Origin: CAYMAX01 sp964388595
GTDB lineage: Bacteria; Bacteroidota; Bacteroidia; Bacteroidales; UBA932
Direction: 5' to 3'
Length of the DNA stretch: 39,866 bases
Assembly: GCA_964388595.1 (NCBI GenBank)
Contig: CAYMAX010000007.1
Coordinates: forward strand, 1 to 39,866
Numbering within the stretch: the stretch's first letter is position 1; every line of letters starts with the position of its first letter. Both the position numbers and the translations under genes were made by a program. The notes under the pieces were generated by a model that worked only from the letters and a program-made list of their open reading frames with translations, did no database searches and had not been told where the DNA came from. Below, piece by piece: positions 24,190 through 33,017 of the stretch.

Positions 24190-24190
24190 T

Positions 24191-25333
24191 ATGGAAACGA
24201 TTGTAGAAAATATTTCTCAATTCTGGCAGTTTACCGGTTTTGCCAATTGTAACTGGCAGTATCTTGTAATGATCTGCATTGGTATTGTATTTATTTATCT
24301 TGGCATCAAGAAAGAATGGGAACCCCTCTTGCTCGTACCTATTGGATTTGGTATTATCATAGGCAATATCCCATTGTACCCTGGTTTAAGCGTTGGAGTT
24401 TACGAAGAGGGTTCTGTCCTTAACATACTTTACCAAGGAGTGCAGAAAGGGTTTTATCCCCCACTTATCTTTATGGGTATAGGGGCGATGACAGATTTTT
24501 CAGCACTAATATCTAATCCCAAGCTGTTACTCATAGGTGCTGCAGCACAATTTGGTATATTTGGTGCCTATGCACTTGCCCTGGCTCTCGGGTTCACACC
24601 GGCAGAAGCAGGTGCCATCGGCATCATTGGAGGTGCTGATGGCCCTACAGCTATTTTCCTTTCAGGTCGATTGGCTCCGGATCTTATGGGAGCGATAGCT
24701 GTTTCAGCCTATTCCTATATGGCATTGGTGCCTGTAATACAGCCTCCTATCATGAAACTTCTTACCACCAAGAAAGAGCGTCTCATCAGAATGAAACCTC
24801 CACGTCCCGTTTCTACTGTTGAAAAAAAGATATTCCCTATCATCGGATTTCTTTTGACTGCTTTCATAGTCCCTTCCGGTCTTCCACTGCTAGGCATGCT
24901 CTTCTTTGGTAATTTATTGAAGGAAAGTGGAGTCACACGCCGTTTGGCTGAAACAGCCAGAGGGCCACTTATTGATATTGTCACCATACTGATTGGTCTC
25001 ACAGTTGGATGTTCCACACAAGCTGACAAATTTCTGCAGTTCAATTCAGTAAAAATCTTTATTCTTGGAGCTCTTTCCTTTATCATTGCCACTTTTGCAG
25101 GTGTTCTCTTTGTCAAGATTTTTAATCTTTTCCTGAAACCGGGCAACAAAATCAATCCACTTATTGGCAATGCAGGAGTATCGGCTGTCCCTGATTCAGC
25201 ACGTGTATCTAATATCGTTGGACTTCAGTATGACAAAAAAAATTACCTTCTCATGCACGCCATGGGTCCTAATGTAGCCGGTGTCATAGGAAGTGCAGTA
25301 GCTGCCGGTATCCTATTAGGATTCTTGGCTTAA
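24191..25333 (+). CDS. mmdB: Na+-pumping decarboxylase beta subunit
   Basis: A 380-residue integral membrane protein that decarboxylates carboxybiotin and exports Na+ across the inner membrane. It has about nine or more hydrophobic helices, the conserved GIIGGADGPTAIFLSGRLAP motif whose aspartate (D150) corresponds to the Na+-site aspartate of OadB, VSAYSYMALVPVIQPP in the following helix, and the C-terminal GNAGVSAVPDSARVSN. Length is slightly short of Klebsiella OadB (about 430) but normal for MmdB-type subunits. It starts one base after mmdC and ends 48 bases before the V-ATPase E subunit start codon. Confidence 0.95.
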   Translation: METIVENISQFWQFTGFANCNWQYLVMICIGIVFIYLGIKKEWEPLLLVPIGFGIIIGNIPLYPGLSVGVYEEGSVLNILYQGVQKGFYPPLIFMGIGAMTDFSALISNPKLLLIGAAAQFGIFGAYALALALGFTPAEAGAIGIIGGADGPTAIFLSGRLAPDLMGAIAVSAYSYMALVPVIQPPIMKLLTTKKERLIRMKPPRPVSTVEKKIFPIIGFLLTAFIVPSGLPLLGMLFFGNLLKESGVTRRLAETARGPLIDIVTILIGLTVGCSTQADKFLQFNSVKIFILGALSFIIATFAGVLFVKIFNLFLKPGNKINPLIGNAGVSAVPDSARVSNIVGLQYDKKNYLLMHAMGPNVAGVIGSAVAAGILLGFLA

Positions 25334-25381
25334 TTTTTGATCGTCAGACCATATTTTTTAACAAATAAACAAAGTACATAT

Positions 25382-25993
25382 ATGTCGAATAAATTGCAAG
25401 AACTGACCGACAAACTTTACAATGAAGGGCTCTCGAAGGGTAAACAGGAAGGGGAAGAGATGAGGTCCAAAGCCAAAGCCGAAGCTGCCAAAATATTGGC
25501 GGATGCTCGTAAAGAGGCTGAAAAAATCATTTCTGAAGCAGAGAAAAGGGCAGAAGACACCAAATCAAAAACAGAAAGTGATATTCGTATGGCAGGGATT
25601 CAGACCATATCTTCCATCAAACGCAACACTGAAGATATGATTGTCGCCAAGTCATTGACTGCCCCCATCAAATCTGCCACAAGCGATGCGGAATTTATCA
25701 AATCTCTCATCAGTACCATTATCAAAGCTTTCAATCCTGCCAATGCTGAGCCGGTGAGTCTCGATATTATTCTACCTGCCGCACTTCAGACTCAACTATC
25801 TTCTTTTATGGAAAAAGAGTGCAAGGATGCCATGGCTCATGGACTCACTGTCTCCTACTCCAAACAGATGTCTGGCGGATTCAAAATCGGTCCAAAAGAT
25901 GGTGGTTATAAAATCAGTTTCTCCGATTCAGATTTTGAAAAGGTTTTTGCAGACTATCTGAGACCTGCCACCAAGAAACTTTTATTTGGCTAA
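25382..25993 (+). CDS. V-type ATPase subunit E (peripheral stalk)
   Basis: A 203-residue protein, first gene of the V/A-type ATPase operon. Residues about 15-85 are a long charged, alanine-rich helix (EEMRSKAKAEAAKILADARK, EAEKIISEAEKRAEDTKSK), as in the E subunit of peripheral stalks. A globular C-terminal domain follows. An in-frame ATG at 25337 would add 15 residues that look like untranslated AT-rich leader; the ATG at 25382 gives MSNKLQELTDKLYNEG, which fits the family. No separate subunit G/H partner is visible in the operon. Confidence 0.85.
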   Translation: MSNKLQELTDKLYNEGLSKGKQEGEEMRSKAKAEAAKILADARKEAEKIISEAEKRAEDTKSKTESDIRMAGIQTISSIKRNTEDMIVAKSLTAPIKSATSDAEFIKSLISTIIKAFNPANAEPVSLDIILPAALQTQLSSFMEKECKDAMAHGLTVSYSKQMSGGFKIGPKDGGYKISFSDSDFEKVFADYLRPATKKLLFG

Positions 25994-25999
25994 TCTGAG

Positions 26000-26590
26000 A
26001 TGAACAATTATCACTACATAATTGTTGGACTTCCTTATCTCGTCTCCGATTTTGGTTCTCAGTCATTTTCTTACGAAGCTGTCGCCTCCGGCATCAAAGC
26101 ACAGCTTTCCAAGAAGGATTTGAATCTGGTCAAATGGCTTGAGTTCGGTTATGACCCCACTCATCTTTGTGCTCACTTTTATTATGCTGTAGATAAAAAG
26201 AAAGACCATTTCCTAAGGGAATATTTTGATTTTGACCATAAAATCAGAAATGCCCAGGTTAAATATCTTTCTAAAAAGTTGGCCCTCAAAGATGAAAAAT
26301 ATCTTGTAGGGGAATTCGATAATCAGTATGATGAATATTCCCATCTGATGCAGATATTTGAGACTCCCAATGTCATTGAGAGAGAGAAAGCTCTCGACTT
26401 GATGAGATGGGAAAAGATTTCAAATATTATCGTTTTCGAATACTTCGACATCGATGTCATTCTTGCGTTTCTTGCCAAGGGCAATATTGTTCGCAGATGG
26501 CTTGAACTTGACAAAACAACAGGAGCAGAACTCTTCAAAAAATTGGTTGATGAAGTCAGAGGCTCCTTTAAAGGTATAGATTTTAAATAG
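26000..26590 (+). CDS. DUF2764 protein, V-ATPase operon component
   Basis: A 196-residue helical, soluble protein of the DUF2764 family. It opens MNNYHYIIVGLPYLVSDFG and contains LMQIFETPNVIEREKALDLMRW. DUF2764 genes recur between subunits E and A of V-type ATPase operons in Bacteroidetes and Chlamydia, where a subunit C gene would otherwise be expected, and no subunit C gene is present here. It may therefore be the C-like coupler between the rotor stalk and the K ring, or a related stalk piece. This is inference from position and from the missing subunit. It lies 6 bases after E and 12 before A. Confidence 0.8.
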   Translation: MNNYHYIIVGLPYLVSDFGSQSFSYEAVASGIKAQLSKKDLNLVKWLEFGYDPTHLCAHFYYAVDKKKDHFLREYFDFDHKIRNAQVKYLSKKLALKDEKYLVGEFDNQYDEYSHLMQIFETPNVIEREKALDLMRWEKISNIIVFEYFDIDVILAFLAKGNIVRRWLELDKTTGAELFKKLVDEVRGSFKGIDFK

Positions 26591-26602
26591 TAATAATAAT
26601 AT

Positions 26603-28357
26603 ATGAAAACCACAGGAATAGTTACCGGTATCATCTCCAATCTCGTCACCGTACAGGTGGACGGCCCTGTATCGCAGAATGAAATCTGTTATATCACATT
26701 GGGCAAAGTCAGATTGATGGCAGAGGTTATCAAGGTAACAGGTAAAAATGCTTCTATCCAGGTCTATGAGAGCACTCGTGGACTCAAAAACGGAGACAAA
26801 GTGGAGTTCGAAGGGCATATGCTTGAAGTGGTTCTCGGCCCAGGTTTGCTTTCGAGCAACTTTGACGGGCTGCAGAACAATCTGGCTACCATGAAAACAG
26901 TATTTCTCGAAAGAGGAGAATATACATTTCCCATCGATCTCGAAAAACAATGGGAATTTAAGCCAATAGCCAAGGCAGGAGACACAGTTATTGCCGCTGA
27001 CTGGCTTGGAGAAGTCAAAGAAGGTTGGTTGCCTCACAAAATCATGGTTCCATTTTCATTCCCCGATACTTATAAAGTCAAATCTATAGTTCCTGCCGGT
27101 TCTTACAAAGTGTCTGACGTCATGGCAGTACTTACAGATAAGTCAGGAGAGGAGATTAAAGTCACTATGATGCAGAGATGGCCCGTAAAAGTGGCTATTG
27201 AAGCTTTCAAAGAGAAGCCACGCCCTTACAGAGTGATGGAGACCGGCGTACGCTGCATAGATACATTCAACCCCATTGCTGAAGGAGGCACCGGTTTTAT
27301 ACCCGGTCCCTTCGGTTGCGGAAAGACAGTGCTTCAGCATGCCATTGCAAAGCAGGGTGAAGCCGATGTCATAGTAATGGCAGCCTGCGGTGAACGTGCC
27401 AATGAAGTTGTAGAAATCTTCACTGAATTCCCGGAGCTTGTCGATCCTCACACAGGACGTTCTCTTATGGAAAGAACTACCATCATCTGTAATACTTCCA
27501 ATATGCCGGTGGCAGCACGTGAAGCATCAGTCTATACAGCCATGACCATCTGCGAGTACTATCGTGCCATGGGACTTAAAGTTCTGCTCCTTGCAGACTC
27601 TACTTCCCGTTGGGCTCAGGCACTCCGCGAGATGAGTAACCGTCTTGAAGAGCTCCCCGGAGCAGATGCTTACCCTGTAGACCTTTCTTCCACCATCTCC
27701 AATTTCTATTCCAGAGCAGGTATTGTCATACTGAACAACGGAGAGACAGGAGCTGTTACTTTCATCGGCACAGTATCCCCCGCCGGTGGTAACTTGAAGG
27801 AGCCTGTTACAGAATCTACCAAGAAAGCTGCAAGATGTTTCTATGCCCTTTCGCAAAACAGGGCCGATAAAAAAAGATACCCTGCAGTCGACCCCATTGA
27901 TTCTTATTCCAAATATCTTGAATACCCGGAGATTATATCTTTTATGAAAGAGAAGATTGACAAAGAGTGGGTAAACAAAGTATTGAAAGCCAAGAATATC
28001 ATTTTGAGAGGAAAGGAAGCTTATGAACAAATCAACATCCTCGGTGATGATGGTGTGCCAATGAGCTACCACGAAAGATACTGGAAGTCTGAACTTATCG
28101 ACTTTGTCATCCTCCAGCAAGATGCATTTGACAAAATAGATGCCTCTACGCCACTCGATAGACAGGAATTTATGCTTACAAAAGTTCTTGAAGTCTGCGA
28201 CAAAGAGAACGATTTCGATAATTTCGAAGATTGTCACAAATACTATCAGGAGATTATCAACACATTCAAACAGATGAACTATTCTGAATACAAGAGCGAC
28301 CAGTTCAACACATATCTTGATCAAATCAATAAATTATTGAAAGAAGATGACAAGTAA
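26603..28357 (+). CDS. atpA: V-type ATPase catalytic subunit A
   Basis: A 584-residue catalytic subunit. It has the N-terminal beta-barrel, the A-type bulge region ('non-homologous region', about 110-190), Walker A GPFGCGKT at residues 235-242, the GERANEV segment, Walker B VLLLADSTSRWAQALRE, and YPVDLSSTISNFYSRAG. The length and the cysteine in the P-loop (GPFGCGKT) are typical of V/A-type A subunits and distinguish it from F1-beta. It overlaps the start of subunit B by 11 bases, which fits translational coupling of A and B in equal amounts. Confidence 0.97.
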   Translation: MKTTGIVTGIISNLVTVQVDGPVSQNEICYITLGKVRLMAEVIKVTGKNASIQVYESTRGLKNGDKVEFEGHMLEVVLGPGLLSSNFDGLQNNLATMKTVFLERGEYTFPIDLEKQWEFKPIAKAGDTVIAADWLGEVKEGWLPHKIMVPFSFPDTYKVKSIVPAGSYKVSDVMAVLTDKSGEEIKVTMMQRWPVKVAIEAFKEKPRPYRVMETGVRCIDTFNPIAEGGTGFIPGPFGCGKTVLQHAIAKQGEADVIVMAACGERANEVVEIFTEFPELVDPHTGRSLMERTTIICNTSNMPVAAREASVYTAMTICEYYRAMGLKVLLLADSTSRWAQALREMSNRLEELPGADAYPVDLSSTISNFYSRAGIVILNNGETGAVTFIGTVSPAGGNLKEPVTESTKKAARCFYALSQNRADKKRYPAVDPIDSYSKYLEYPEIISFMKEKIDKEWVNKVLKAKNIILRGKEAYEQINILGDDGVPMSYHERYWKSELIDFVILQQDAFDKIDASTPLDRQEFMLTKVLEVCDKENDFDNFEDCHKYYQEIINTFKQMNYSEYKSDQFNTYLDQINKLLKEDDK

Positions 28358-29675
28358 AGCATTTCAGAGAATATATACTCAATTAGAAGCTATCACCAAA
28401 GCTACTGTCACAGTTAAAGCTTCAGGAGTCACCAATGATGAACTTGCCACAGTTCACGGCCGCCTGGCCCAAGTGGTAAAGATGAAAGGAGACCTCGTGA
28501 CACTTCAAGTATTTGAAGGCACCGAAGGACTTCCCACCAACGCCGAAGTTGTCTTTTTCGGAGAGCCCCCTGCACTGAATGTCAGCGAAGACCTTTCCGG
28601 ACGTTTCTTCAACGCCTATGGACTTCCCATAGATGGCGGTCCTGAGGTAGAGGGTGAACATCGGTTTATCGGTGGCCCCTCAGTCAACCCCTATAAGAGG
28701 AAACAACCTTCACAGTTGATTCCGACCGGTATCGCAGGTATTGACCTGAACAACACCATCGTATCAGGTCAGAAGATTCCTTTCTTCGCCAATCCTGACC
28801 AGCCCTATAACCAGGTAATGTCTATCGTTGCTCTTAGAGCCGAGGTTGATAAGATTATTCTCGGCGGTATGGGACTATCCAATGATGACTACCTCTTTTT
28901 CAAACACGAATTTGAAAATGCAGGTGCTCTCAATAAGATTATTTCATTTGTCAATACTACCGAGCAACCCCCTGTAGAACGTCTTTTGATACCCGATATG
29001 GCTCTTACTGCTGCCGAATATTTTGCAGTAGACAAACACGAGAAAGTACTTGTCCTGCTTACCGACATGACACTTTATGCCGATGCATTGAGTATCGTCA
29101 GCAACCGTATGGACCAGATTCCTTCCAAGGATTCAATGCCAGGCTCTCTCTATTCGGACCTTGCCAAGATTTATGAGAAAGCTGTTCAGCTCCCTGATGG
29201 CGGTTCCATCACCATCATAGCTGTCACCACTCTCAACGATGGAGATATCACCCATGCTATCCCCGATAACACAGGATATATCACTGAAGGTCAGTTATAT
29301 TTGCGTACCGACAGTGACACAGGTAAGGTTATCGTCGATCCATTCCGTTCTCTTTCACGTCTTAAACAATTGGTTATCGGCAAGCAGACCCGCGAAGACC
29401 ACAATCAGGTGATGAACACCGCAGTACGTCTTTATGCTGATGCTGCCAATGCCAAGACCAAACTCGAAAACGGATTTGACCTGAGCGATTACGATAAAAG
29501 ATGCCTCGACTACGCCAAAGAATATTCCAATCGTCTTTTAGCTATCGATGTCAACATCACTATCAATGAGATGCTTGATACAGCATGGGAACTCTTTGGA
29601 AAGTACTTTACCAAGGCAGAGACCGGTATAAAGGATTCTCTCATCAATAAATACTGGAAAGAAGCACAGAAATAA
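28347..29675 (+). CDS. atpB: V-type ATPase regulatory subunit B
   Basis: A 442-residue non-catalytic subunit that alternates with A in the hexameric head. It has the N-terminal barrel, ERRFF-like and nucleotide-proximal segments typical of B (DLSGRFFNAYGLPIDGGPEV, NPYKRKQPSQLIPTGIAGID, LTDMTLYADALSIVSNRMDQ, SLYSDLAKIYEKA) and no canonical Walker A motif. The expected C-terminal helical domain ends with SLINKYWKEAQK. The gene overlaps A by 11 bases and is 4 bases before D. The symbol follows the bacterial V-ATPase naming and should not be read as F-type subunit a. Confidence 0.96.
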   Translation: MTSKAFQRIYTQLEAITKATVTVKASGVTNDELATVHGRLAQVVKMKGDLVTLQVFEGTEGLPTNAEVVFFGEPPALNVSEDLSGRFFNAYGLPIDGGPEVEGEHRFIGGPSVNPYKRKQPSQLIPTGIAGIDLNNTIVSGQKIPFFANPDQPYNQVMSIVALRAEVDKIILGGMGLSNDDYLFFKHEFENAGALNKIISFVNTTEQPPVERLLIPDMALTAAEYFAVDKHEKVLVLLTDMTLYADALSIVSNRMDQIPSKDSMPGSLYSDLAKIYEKAVQLPDGGSITIIAVTTLNDGDITHAIPDNTGYITEGQLYLRTDSDTGKVIVDPFRSLSRLKQLVIGKQTREDHNQVMNTAVRLYADAANAKTKLENGFDLSDYDKRCLDYAKEYSNRLLAIDVNITINEMLDTAWELFGKYFTKAETGIKDSLINKYWKEAQK

Positions 29676-29679
29676 CAAG

Positions 29680-30288
29680 ATGGCAATTAAATTCCAATAC
29701 AATAAAACCTCGCTCAACGATCTCAACAAACAGTTGAAGGTTCGTACCAATGCTCTCCCTACCCTCAAAAACAAAGAGTCCGCTCTTCGTTTGGAGGTTA
29801 AAAGGGCCAAGCAGCAATCTGAGGCTCTTTTGGAAAAGCTGTCATCATCTCTTAAAGCCTACGATTATCTCTCCGGCCTGTGGAACGAATTCGAGCCGGG
29901 ACTTATCTCAGTAGTAGATGTTGAGCTCGAGACTGTGAAGTTTGCAGGAGTCAAAACTCCCAATTTGAAGAATATTATCTACGATGTCAAAGAGTTTGAT
30001 TTGTTTCAGAAACCTCTTTGGTATAGTGATGGAGTAAACATTCTCAAAGAACTTTCTCGAATAGGCATAGAATCTGAAATATATGCCGAAAGGAGTCGCC
30101 TTCTCGACTTTTCTCGCAAGAAAACGACACAAAAAGTCAATCTCTACGAGAAAGTCCAGATACCCGGCTACCAGGAAGCTATCCGTAAGATTAAGAGATA
30201 TATGGAAGATGAAGAAAATCTTTCCAAAGCATCCCAAAAGATAGTTAAAAACAGACATCAATTAGAAGAAGAGGAGGAAGGCCTATGA
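29680..30288 (+). CDS. atpD: V-type ATPase subunit D (central rotor shaft)
   Basis: A 202-residue, mostly helical protein that forms the central shaft turning inside the A3B3 head. It opens with KFQYNKTSLNDLNKQLKVR and the long antiparallel helices expected for subunit D (LPTLKNKESALRLEVKRAKQ near the N-terminus, EAIRKIKRYMEDEENLSKA near the C-terminus), with a short GAF-like middle. Its stop overlaps the subunit I start by 4 bases. A separate subunit F, which normally caps this shaft, was not found in the operon. Confidence 0.92.
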   Translation: MAIKFQYNKTSLNDLNKQLKVRTNALPTLKNKESALRLEVKRAKQQSEALLEKLSSSLKAYDYLSGLWNEFEPGLISVVDVELETVKFAGVKTPNLKNIIYDVKEFDLFQKPLWYSDGVNILKELSRIGIESEIYAERSRLLDFSRKKTTQKVNLYEKVQIPGYQEAIRKIKRYMEDEENLSKASQKIVKNRHQLEEEEEGL

Positions 30289-32075
30289 TTACTAAAATGT
30301 CTAAATACTCTCTGATAGTTTTATCAAGCGAACTCGATGGTTTTCTGAAAAATCTTCAGGAATTCGGTCTTGTGGATATCACTCGTTCCACCAAGTCTAT
30401 TGATGACCATTCGAAAGAGATGATGGAGCTGTCACACCGTTATAAAAACATCCTTCGAAAGATTGAGACCATCGCTGACACCTATAAAGATGTGACCCCA
30501 ATTCCTTTCGAAGTGGCAGATGATACTCTTTTACAAGTCATTGAGGACAAATTTATACATCTCAAAGAGCTCACGGAACTCACTTTCCAAAAAGCCAGAG
30601 ATGTAGAGAATGCCTCTGTGTGGGGAGATTTCGATAATTCTGACAAAACGAGAATAGATGATTTGGGCTATGCCATTCATTATTATTCTGTGGCAAGTCA
30701 ATCTTACGACCCTTCATGGGAGGATGAATATCCACTTCAGATACTCAATGAAGTGAAAGGTAAAATATTCTTCGTGATTCTTTCTCAGAAAGACGAAGAG
30801 TATAATTTCCCTTTGGCTGAAGTCAAATTCCCCGAATTATCTTCGGGAGAACTTTCCCGTCAGTTGGCTCAGGTGACCAAAGAGTTAGAATCTCTCAAGT
30901 GTGAGATAGCTTATATCCCCCACTACACTGATCATCTGAATGCTCAATACAAGACTCTTCTTACCAACCTCGATTATTACTTTGCAAATGCAGCATCTGA
31001 TAAGGAAGGTGAAGATTCGATTTCCGTACTGGAAGGGTTCGCCCCCACCACTGAGGATGAAAAGATAATTGATTACCTTGAAGATAGTGAAGCATATTTC
31101 ACTCACGAAGCGGCCCAGACCGAGGATAATCCACCTGTCAAACTAAAGAACAATCGATTTGCCCGTCTTTTCGAGCCTATCGGTTCTCTTTACGAATTGC
31201 CAAACTATGGCGAAGTCGACCTGACTCCCTATTTTGCTCCCTTCTACATGCTCTTCTTCGGATTCTGTCTCGGAGATATGGGATATGGTCTTGTGTTGAT
31301 ATTGGCCGGTATTCTCGCTTCCATAGCTATGCCCAAGATGAAAGCTTATGGCAAACTTGTCATCTTTCTCGGACTCGGCACAGTGATTATGGCTGCATTC
31401 TCAGGCACATTCTTCGGTATGAAGCTCCCCGAGATTATCCCCATGTCGGAGGGTATGAAAGCCCTTTTCTTCTCCGATATGAAGATGTTTTGGTTTGCCA
31501 TTATTTTCGGCATCTTTCAAATCATTTTCGCAAGGATGCTCAACTCCATTTTCTGCTTCATCCACAAGAAATGGGACCCTGCCCTTACCAATCTTGGCTG
31601 GAGTATGGTCACTCTATGGTGCACATTAGCTTATGCCGGTGTCGAGACAGGCATCTCTTTTATGTCTCCCATATTCAGCTACATACTCGGCATCACAGGT
31701 CTTGTCCTCGTTTTATTCTTCAGCAAGCCCAACAAACACTTCTTCCTTCGCCCCTTTGTAGGGATAGTGTCACTATATGATATAACAGGTATTTTCGGAG
31801 ATATACTCTCTTACATCCGTCTTTTTGGACTCGGTACTACCGGCGGTATCCTCGCACTTGTGGTCAACTCCATAGCGATGTCTCTGACAGGTGTTCCGTA
31901 TGTAGGATGGGTATTCGCTATCATTATGCTGATAGTAGGTCATCTGGCTATGATGGCCCTATCTTGTTTGGGAGCTTTTGTTCACCCCGTACGTCTTACT
32001 TTTGTAGAATTCTACAAAAATGCTAGTTTCCAGGGAGGTGGAAGGGCTTTCAATCCATTTAAAATCAATAAATAA
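30285..32075 (+). CDS. atpI: V-type ATPase subunit I (membrane stator)
   Basis: A 596-residue stator subunit equivalent to eukaryotic subunit a. The first half (about 1-320) is cytosolic and coiled-coil rich. The second half has about seven membrane helices, beginning around FAPFYMLFFGFCLGDMGYGL, with YGKLVIFLGLGTVIMAAFSG and ITGIFGDILSYIRLFGLGT. The arginine of SYIRLF (R512) is in the position of the essential channel arginine that meets the ion-binding glutamate of subunit K. It is slightly shorter than most homologues (about 600-650). It overlaps D by 4 bases and precedes K by 32. Confidence 0.95.
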   Translation: MITKMSKYSLIVLSSELDGFLKNLQEFGLVDITRSTKSIDDHSKEMMELSHRYKNILRKIETIADTYKDVTPIPFEVADDTLLQVIEDKFIHLKELTELTFQKARDVENASVWGDFDNSDKTRIDDLGYAIHYYSVASQSYDPSWEDEYPLQILNEVKGKIFFVILSQKDEEYNFPLAEVKFPELSSGELSRQLAQVTKELESLKCEIAYIPHYTDHLNAQYKTLLTNLDYYFANAASDKEGEDSISVLEGFAPTTEDEKIIDYLEDSEAYFTHEAAQTEDNPPVKLKNNRFARLFEPIGSLYELPNYGEVDLTPYFAPFYMLFFGFCLGDMGYGLVLILAGILASIAMPKMKAYGKLVIFLGLGTVIMAAFSGTFFGMKLPEIIPMSEGMKALFFSDMKMFWFAIIFGIFQIIFARMLNSIFCFIHKKWDPALTNLGWSMVTLWCTLAYAGVETGISFMSPIFSYILGITGLVLVLFFSKPNKHFFLRPFVGIVSLYDITGIFGDILSYIRLFGLGTTGGILALVVNSIAMSLTGVPYVGWVFAIIMLIVGHLAMMALSCLGAFVHPVRLTFVEFYKNASFQGGGRAFNPFKINK

Positions 32076-32107
32076 ACAATAATTACAAATAAATTAATCA
32101 AATCATT

Positions 32108-32566
32108 ATGTTAACATTACCATTAATTTTAGCTTATGCCGGTATGGCAATAATGTTGTCATTGGCTTGTATTGGTAGCTCCATAGGTGTTACCATGTCA
32201 GGTAACTGCACCATCTCCGGACTCAAGAAAAACCCCGATATGTTCAGTAAAGCAATGCTTTTGGGCGTGCTCCCTTCCACACAAGGTCTATACGGCTTTG
32301 CCGGATTCTTCCTCATGCTCAACAAGCTCAAAGTCATTGGCGACGCCCTCACTCTCAATCAAGGTCTTGCTATGTGTGCTGCAGGACTTGGTCTCGGCTT
32401 CGTAGGTCTTTGGTCAGCTATCAAACAGGCAAGCATCGTTTCCAATGGTATCAACGAGATAGCCAATGGTCAGGATGTTTTCTCCAAGACTATGATTCTC
32501 GCAGTGTTCCCCGAATTGTACGCTATCCTTTCATTTGCTTGTACATTCCTCGCATTACCTGCATAA
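32108..32566 (+). CDS. atpK: V-type ATPase subunit K (ion-binding ring), Na+ type by residues
   Basis: A 152-residue proteolipid of two fused hairpins (four helices) that forms the rotating membrane ring. Only the second hairpin carries the ion-binding glutamate (E136 in VFPELYAILSF). The residues that bind Na+ in Enterococcus hirae NtpK are matched: L55, T58 and Q59 in LPSTQGLYGF, Q107 in IKQASIV, and E136. This predicts sodium rather than proton coupling. The gene ends the V-ATPase cluster and is followed 24 bases later by a terminator hairpin. Confidence 0.94.
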   Translation: MLTLPLILAYAGMAIMLSLACIGSSIGVTMSGNCTISGLKKNPDMFSKAMLLGVLPSTQGLYGFAGFFLMLNKLKVIGDALTLNQGLAMCAAGLGLGFVGLWSAIKQASIVSNGINEIANGQDVFSKTMILAVFPELYAILSFACTFLALPA

Positions 32567-32589
32567 CCTCTCAAGAGACAATATAACAA

Positions 32590-32617
32590 AAAAGGCTGCC
32601 CGAAAGGACAGCCTTTT
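32590..32617. terminator. Bidirectional terminator between atpK and the RRM gene
   Basis: AAAAGGCTGCCC (32590-32601), loop GAAA, and GGACAGCCTTTT (32606-32617) form a 12-bp stem with one mismatch. T-rich tracts follow on both strands, and it lies between two convergent stops (32566 and 32636). Confidence 0.88.
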
Positions 32618-32635
32618 GTTTTGATCGAATATGAT

Positions 32636-32911
32636 TTAGTATCTTCTGTGATTACCTCTGTCTTCTCTATCTTCTTTGGGACGAGCGACAGCTACATTTA
32701 CTGCTCTGTCTTTGAAAGTAGCCCCATTGAGTCCTTCGATAGCAGCTTTACCTGCATCGTCCGGCATTTCGATAAAACCATAACCTTTGGAACGGCCTGA
32801 GAACTTGTCAGTAATAATTTTTACGGACTGTACTTCGCCGTATTCTTCAAAAGCTTTCTGTAAGTCAGCCTCTGTGAGACTGTAACTTAAATTTGAAATA
32901 AAAATGTTCAT
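32636..32911 (-). CDS. RRM-type RNA-binding protein
   Basis: A 91-residue protein consisting of one RNA recognition motif and a short charged tail (KEDREDRGNHRRY). RNP2 is IFISNL at residues 3-8 and RNP1 is KGYGFIEM near 43-50, both with the aromatic residues needed for RNA stacking. Small single-RRM proteins of this kind are widespread in Bacteroidetes and cyanobacteria; a global post-transcriptional role has been proposed for them, but no target can be inferred here. The ATG at 32911 is used because the in-frame ATG at 32944 lies inside the promoter -7 element. It converges with atpK at a shared terminator. Confidence 0.92.
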   Translation of the reverse strand: MNIFISNLSYSLTEADLQKAFEEYGEVQSVKIITDKFSGRSKGYGFIEMPDDAGKAAIEGLNGATFKDRAVNVAVARPKEDREDRGNHRRY

Positions 32912-32941
32912 TAAATAAAAATAAAATGTAATTAGCGGGTG

Positions 32942-32949
32942 CAAAGGTA
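32942..32949 (-). promoter_or_regulatory. -7 element for the RRM protein gene
   Basis: The minus strand reads TACCTTTG, 30 bases before the RRM start codon. The leader is A/T-rich. It is divergent from the TAGTTTTG element of the next gene. Confidence 0.65.
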
Positions 32950-32991
32950 CACTTATTTTCGAATTAACCTCTTTTTTTATAATTAATTACA

Positions 32992-32999
32992 TAGTTTTG
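32992..32999 (+). promoter_or_regulatory. -7 element for the TIGR02757 gene
   Basis: TAGTTTTG matches TAnnTTTG, 18 bases upstream of the ATG at 33018. No clear TTTG -33 box was seen. Confidence 0.5.
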
Positions 33000-33017
33000 T
33001 GAAAGAATTGACTTGTC

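Noticed and set aside
26420..27037. A 205-codon minus-strand open frame across DUF2764 and subunit A
   Set aside because: It crosses two real overlapping-direction genes with good family matches and has no domain of its own.
27527..28324. A 265-codon minus-strand open frame inside V-ATPase subunit A
   Set aside because: The plus-strand gene is an unambiguous ATPase subunit; the reverse frame is cysteine/valine/phenylalanine-rich without recognisable domains, a shadow.
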